NCBI GenBank assembly: GCA_016742255.1 | Contig: JACVCB010000024.1 | Span: forward strand, 1-56,572 | Origin: Leptospira sp. | GTDB taxonomy: Bacteria > Spirochaetota > Leptospiria > Leptospirales > Leptospiraceae | Direction: 5' to 3' | DNA: 56,572 bases | Shown here: positions 52,700-56,572 of the stretch, in pieces | Layout of the letters: each line of letters starts with the position of its first letter | Position numbering within the stretch: the stretch's first letter is position 1 | Notes under the pieces: model-generated | Told to the model about the DNA's origin: nothing | Seen by the model: only the letters and a program-made list of their open reading frames with translations | Databases searched by the model: none | Program-made: the position numbers and the translations under genes

Positions 52700-52803
52700 A
52701 TCCCTATCTAGAGTATAATCGTTTAGCTTTGATAACAGAAGCAAGTATTGGCATCGGAAAAGATTTTGCGTATGAATTGGTTAAAAATGGTTTTTGGGAA
52801 TAA
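52696..52803 (+). pseudogene. N-terminal stump of an SDR dehydrogenase gene
   Basis: The frame opens at ATG (52696, overlapping the DUF2141 stop) and ends at TAA (52801-52803), giving 35 residues. Its sequence ALITEASIGIGKDFAYELV is the cofactor-binding start of a short-chain dehydrogenase, with T-G-A-S-x-G-I-G changed to T-E-A-S-I-G-I-G, so the first glycine is lost. No further SDR sequence follows: a convergent membrane protein gene starts at 52824. The rest of the gene has been deleted or replaced. It is too short to be functional as a dehydrogenase. Confidence 0.75.
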
Positions 52804-52823
52804 GTAAAAGTAGTGGATTGCGT

Positions 52824-53678
52824 TCATGATGATTTTGTTTCCATTTCCTGATTGGGAATTTCTTTAAATAAACGGAAAAAATACATCTCAACAAATGCTT
52901 TGATTACGAGAGTGATAATAGGTCCTGATACTGGAAGTTTGATCATTAGTATGAGTGCACCGAAATAAAAAAATAAGAATCCAAAATAGAACAAAGGTGT
53001 ATATTCCCAAAGCTCAGATGTATTTTTATCTGCACCTATTAGTGCTCTGAATGATTGTAACATCCGTTGGAATTGGTTATGTTTTGGGATTTTTGGTGTA
53101 CCCATCGCCACCCAAGCCCAAGATTCATTGTATTTTTTATATGCTTTTGATTCAAAAAAATCAAAAAGTTTTGGTAAATAACGATACAATGTAAATAAAA
53201 AGATCCCCCAAATATAATACTGCTCTTTGGTGTTGAGTGATTGGTAAAGAGTTAAAAAATTAAAATTAGTTTCCAATACACCTGTGGTTGCAACGCTCAA
53301 AAAGAGTTCAATCATCATATAGAAGAAAAAATTAAAACCAATGAGTAAACTTATGATGCAAAGTAGTGCAATGAATAGGATGACACCAAAAAAAGGTACA
53401 AAGATAAAATAAAATATTTTTCCAATGACTGGTTTTGGGATTTCCAAATCTTGTAAACCAGCTTCTTTACCCTGTTGGATGGCAGCAAAAATAGCACAGG
53501 AAATGAGTCTTAACATTCCAAAACCAAAAACAAAATAAAGTTCGGGATACAGTGCGATCATGATATTTCTAGGTTCTGATGAAAAAATAAATAAACCCAG
53601 AAGAGGAGCCAGATCGGCACAAAAATCAGACCATTCTTTTTTAGTCCAAGGGAGTAAGCTGAGAAGAAAATGCAACAT
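52824..53678 (-). CDS. Hypothetical multi-pass membrane protein
   Basis: The 284-residue protein has about six hydrophobic segments (around residues 24-35, 48-68, 90-125, 120-135, 155-168 and 235-270) and charged loops. I do not recognise a family. The segment SWAWVAMGTPKIPKHNQFQ may be a cytosolic loop. It is in the same direction as the kinase gene upstream, with 64 bases between them. The start ATG at 53678 is the first in frame. Confidence 0.7.
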   Translation of the reverse strand: MLHFLLSLLPWTKKEWSDFCADLAPLLGLFIFSSEPRNIMIALYPELYFVFGFGMLRLISCAIFAAIQQGKEAGLQDLEIPKPVIGKIFYFIFVPFFGVILFIALLCIISLLIGFNFFFYMMIELFLSVATTGVLETNFNFLTLYQSLNTKEQYYIWGIFLFTLYRYLPKLFDFFESKAYKKYNESWAWVAMGTPKIPKHNQFQRMLQSFRALIGADKNTSELWEYTPLFYFGFLFFYFGALILMIKLPVSGPIITLVIKAFVEMYFFRLFKEIPNQEMETKSS

Positions 53679-53742
53679 TGTGCAAAGGAGTTTATGAGAT
53701 TTCGTTCGATTTCAATCTTAATTTTGAATGAATTATCAAATT

Positions 53743-56094
53743 TTATAGAGGGAGAGAAACTTTAAAAGTTGTTTTGCCAGGTATGGAATCAACAGAAACT
53801 TTTCCATTGTGTTTGAAGATCACTCGTCTTACAATGTCTAAGCCCAATCCACTTCCTTCACCTAACTCTTTTGTGGTGAAAAATGGTTCGAATATCCTAT
53901 CTTTAATTTCTTCTTTGATCCCACAACCTGTATCTTGGATCATTACATCGATCCATTTGGTTCCTTCTTGGTTTGCTGATTCGTTTTTGATTGTGATGGT
54001 AAGAGTTCCTTTGTATGACATTGCTTGGATGGCATTAAAGATTAAATTTGTCCAAACTTGGATTAAGTCATCTGGAAAACAGCGGATCCATATTGGAGAA
54101 TCAGGGTAATTGCGAATCACTTCGATACCTGTTTTGATTTGGCTATTATAAAGGATTAAAACAGTCTCAATATTTGACACCAAATCGGTTTCAATTTTTT
54201 CCCCTTGTTTATCAAAATGTGAAAAGTTTTTTAGAGCATAAAGAATTTTTGAAACTCGTTGGATTGATTCAAGGATTGAATTTAGATTTTGTGTTGTATG
54301 AATGTAATCCATCCCATAATTAAAAAAATCTAAAAAATCTTCCTCATGGCATAAGTGTTCTATCATGTATAAACAATTTTGAACTCCTAAATCAACAATT
54401 TCCTCTGCTACAAAATCAGGATCTTTGCAACCCAATGATTCCAATTTTTCTCGGATCAACTTTTTTTGTTTTCTCGCTTCTGATCCATGTAAATGGTTTC
54501 GTTTCAAAAAAGAATCAACCATCCAATTAAAATAAATTTCACGTTTTTCTTTTGGTTTGGATGATAACAATTGAATGATATTTTCTTGGTTGATGATCTG
54601 ATTTTTAATGTTTTCTAAGATCAATTGGCTTGATGCTTGTATGGCTCCCATTGGATTGTTGATTTCGTGTGCGATTCCTGCAATGAGTTGGCCAAGTGAT
54701 GCCATTTTTTCATTTAAGATCAATTGTGATTGTGTGATTTTTAGTTCTTCTAATGTTTTTTCTAATTCAAGTTTTTGTGTGATAATCAGATTATTTTTTG
54801 CTTGGATTTCTCTAAGTGCCTTTTTGATTGATTCTGCTTCATTGATCAATGTTAGGTCGATAAAAGAAAGAATCCATTTGCCTTCTTCTATTTCTTTTTT
54901 ATTTACTTGGATTGGGATTAAGGTTCCGTCCTTTTTGATGCCTTCTAATGAAAAACTTTTTTCTTTTTTTCCCAAACCATCCCAAAGAGGATCTGCAATG
55001 ATATCTTTAATGGAAACTTTTTGGAATGAATCATATCCAAATAATTTTTTAAAAGCAAGATTTGCATCTACTATCTTATCTCCTTCCGTGATGATAATAG
55101 CTTCGCTTGCAAAGTTATAAAAATTGCGGAATCTTTCTTCTTTACTTTCTAGTTTTGATTCAAACTCAATTTTTGCAGATACATTTTCTAAAACACCTAC
55201 CTGTCTTGTTGATTTTGTAAGATCAGTTCCGATGAATGTACCTCTATCCTCTATTGGGATGTAGGTATTGTCTTTTCTCCTAAGACGATAAAAAGCATGG
55301 TATGGACTTTTGGTTCCGATTGCATCAGCTAGTAATTCTTTGGTGAACATTCTGTCATCTGGATGGATGAGATTTAGCCATCCATTAATATCCAAATGAT
55401 TGAATTCTTCGATTTCATACCCAAGTACTGATTTGATTGCTCCATCCCATGTGATTTTATCTTCATTGATATCGTAATCATAAATGATGAGTCCTGTTTG
55501 ATCGGCAACTTTATGGAACCTTGCTTCATTTTCCAAAAGAGCGATTCTTTTTTTTCTCGTTTCATCTATGTTTTCAATGCTTCCAATGATGATGGGACCG
55601 TTTCTTTCTGACAAAATGAATTTTCCCTGCACCTTTACCCATATATTGGGATTCCCTTTGATTTCTAATTCTAAATCAAAAGGAGAGTGTTCGATCCTTG
55701 CCTTTGTTAAAGCTTGGTTTAATGTCTCTTGGCTTTCAATTGCAAAAAATTCGATTAACGAATGTATGGTGGGTGAAAAATGATTTGGATTTACGTTTAG
55801 TAAATAATACAAATCAGGGGTCCAAAACATTTGATTTGACTCAATTGTCCATTCCCAAACACCAGATTTTGAAATCCTTCGTATCTCTTCACCTAATTCG
55901 TTTTGTTTTTTTAGTTGTAATTCAATTTTTTTCGTAGAAGTGATGTCTTGGGCAATACCCAATACTTCCGTCGGAATTCCTTCTTTATTAAATGAAAAAT
56001 TGGTTTCCCAAACACGAAACCAATGGATGTTTCCATTTTTATGGAAAACTCGAAAGTCTAACACGTATATATCGGTATTTTTTTCTTCTAACAT
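53743..56094 (-). CDS. Multi-PAS sensor histidine kinase (5' part damaged)
   Basis: The 783-residue reading frame has several PAS/PAC units (for example SGVWEWTIESNQMFWTPDLY, near residue 90; ADQTGLIIYDYDINEDKITW, near 195; FYNFASEAIIITEGDKIV, near 330), a coiled coil, an H-box GIAHEINNPMGAI (near residue 470), and a HATPase domain with NLIFNAIQAM, DTGCGI, FEPFFTTKELG and GSGLGL. An unusual insert of about 150 residues separates H-box and N-box. The frame continues upstream through more PAS sequence, but two in-frame TAA codons interrupt it. The ATG at 56094 lies inside a PAS domain and has no good ribosome binding site, so the gene may be a pseudogene or be expressed in shortened form. Confidence 0.75.
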   Translation of the reverse strand: MLEEKNTDIYVLDFRVFHKNGNIHWFRVWETNFSFNKEGIPTEVLGIAQDITSTKKIELQLKKQNELGEEIRRISKSGVWEWTIESNQMFWTPDLYYLLNVNPNHFSPTIHSLIEFFAIESQETLNQALTKARIEHSPFDLELEIKGNPNIWVKVQGKFILSERNGPIIIGSIENIDETRKKRIALLENEARFHKVADQTGLIIYDYDINEDKITWDGAIKSVLGYEIEEFNHLDINGWLNLIHPDDRMFTKELLADAIGTKSPYHAFYRLRRKDNTYIPIEDRGTFIGTDLTKSTRQVGVLENVSAKIEFESKLESKEERFRNFYNFASEAIIITEGDKIVDANLAFKKLFGYDSFQKVSIKDIIADPLWDGLGKKEKSFSLEGIKKDGTLIPIQVNKKEIEEGKWILSFIDLTLINEAESIKKALREIQAKNNLIITQKLELEKTLEELKITQSQLILNEKMASLGQLIAGIAHEINNPMGAIQASSQLILENIKNQIINQENIIQLLSSKPKEKREIYFNWMVDSFLKRNHLHGSEARKQKKLIREKLESLGCKDPDFVAEEIVDLGVQNCLYMIEHLCHEEDFLDFFNYGMDYIHTTQNLNSILESIQRVSKILYALKNFSHFDKQGEKIETDLVSNIETVLILYNSQIKTGIEVIRNYPDSPIWIRCFPDDLIQVWTNLIFNAIQAMSYKGTLTITIKNESANQEGTKWIDVMIQDTGCGIKEEIKDRIFEPFFTTKELGEGSGLGLDIVRRVIFKHNGKVSVDSIPGKTTFKVSLPL

Positions 56095-56571
56095 TCTTTT
56101 TGAATGTGAATCTATTAGGTGAAGATCGTCAGGGTGTAGAATATTTTGAATTAGGTATTCATAGTTGAGGATAGGTTCAACTTCAAATCCTAAAAAACTT
56201 TCTATACTATTGTTTAGGTATAAAAATTCATCCGTTTTCAGGTTTTGGATATAAATGATGGCGGGAAGAGTTTTGGTAACTTTGGTGAGTAGTTTTTCTT
56301 TTTCTCCTAACTTTTTTTGTAGTTCAATGAGTTGGTCTTTTTTTTGAATGACTCCTCTTGCAATCCGTTTCCCATCTTCTTAAATGTAATTGTAGAGTTT
56401 GACTTCGCAGTAAACTTCTTCACCATCGCGATTTAAATGTACCCAATCAAATTTTACATTTCCTTTTTTGAATCCTTCTTCTATATAAAATTCTGATAAA
56501 ATTTGTGAAGGTTATCCATTTGGTTGTAACTTGGGTCTTATGTTTATTACAGTTAAACTTAATAAATAATT
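56095..56571 (-). pseudogene. Broken 5' part of the PAS histidine kinase gene
   Basis: Translating the minus strand in the same frame as the downstream kinase gives PAS-like sequence to the window edge, broken by TAA at 56512-56514 and at 56380-56382. Readable segments include FKKGNVKFDWVHLNRDGEE (PAS/PAC), the run KRIARGVIQKK after the second stop, and FLYLNNSIESFLGFEVEPI near the junction to the downstream frame. Homology on both sides of each stop shows that only substitutions, not frameshifts, are needed. Between the second stop and 56094 there is no ATG, GTG or TTG in frame. The gene's start lies outside the window. Confidence 0.7.
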
Positions 56572-56572
56572 T

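Noticed and set aside
54608..55120. A 170-residue frame opposite the PAS histidine kinase
   Set aside because: It is antisense to conserved kinase motifs, and its Ser/Phe-rich content reflects reversed Lys/Glu codons. No independent signal supports it.
1..56572. tRNA, rRNA, CRISPR arrays, insertion sequences and phage genes
   Set aside because: No clover-leaf-like or rRNA sequence, spaced repeat array, transposase motif or phage structural gene was seen on either strand by reading; a tRNAscan or CRISPR finder run would settle this.

Overview
The window is AT-rich and dense with genes, and it looks like a Leptospira chromosome segment, most likely from a free-living (saprophytic) species. The evidence is a FlaA-type endoflagellar sheath protein, an OmpL47-type repeat protein, an Lsa36-like surface protein, spirochaete-style lipoprotein signals, bactofilin, and many PAS/GAF/SpoIIE/GGDEF regulators. 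The genus call is an inference from gene content. I see no rRNA, tRNA, CRISPR array, insertion sequence or prophage, and no gene-free stretch reaches 300 bases.

Layout. 1-5.4 kb: the 3' end of an unknown gene, a hypothetical gene, a FlaA-like gene, an OmpL47-like gene, then comF, a STAS-domain gene and rdgB (which appears to start with CTG), and an Lsa36-like surface protein. 5.4-13.1 kb: a YbiT-type ABC-F ATPase, an OmpA-family/PD40 protein with two coupled envelope genes, cheX after a PpiD/SurA-like anchored protein, and a small anchored protein. 13.2-14.5 kb: a DUF389 membrane protein.

14.5-22.8 kb is a divergent metabolic locus. gabD-gabT-patD run leftward, and a YdcSTUV-type ABC importer runs rightward. 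Together they suggest uptake of putrescine or GABA and oxidation to succinate.

22.9-38.4 kb holds a universal stress protein followed by twelve tightly packed or overlapping genes on the + strand. They are an AfsA-hotdog/PilZ fusion, an SDR reductase, a 1,904-residue kinase/ATPase/GAF/SpoIIE protein, acpS, a small TPR protein, a bactofilin, a 7TM histidine kinase, a second SDR, a cupin, a cNMP-binding/SpoIIE phosphatase, an acyltransferase and an SMP-30/strictosidine-synthase-like lipoprotein. AfsA-type enzymes start gamma-butyrolactone signal synthesis in Streptomyces. The block is therefore a candidate lipid- or lactone-signal pathway gated by c-di-GMP, and it is the most interesting part of the window.

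38.4-56.6 kb: a large beta-helix lipoprotein, a TRIC/UPF0126 channel, a GHKL-HDOD regulator, an MsrA lipoprotein, a sulfur (persulfide) cluster with a CsoR-like dyad, a GGDEF-PilZ cyclase, a chemoreceptor, a GDSL lipoprotein, a TetR/SnoaL divergent pair, a DUF2141 protein followed by the stump of an SDR gene, a membrane protein, and a multi-PAS histidine kinase. The 5' part of that kinase is broken by two in-frame TAA codons at the right edge of the window.
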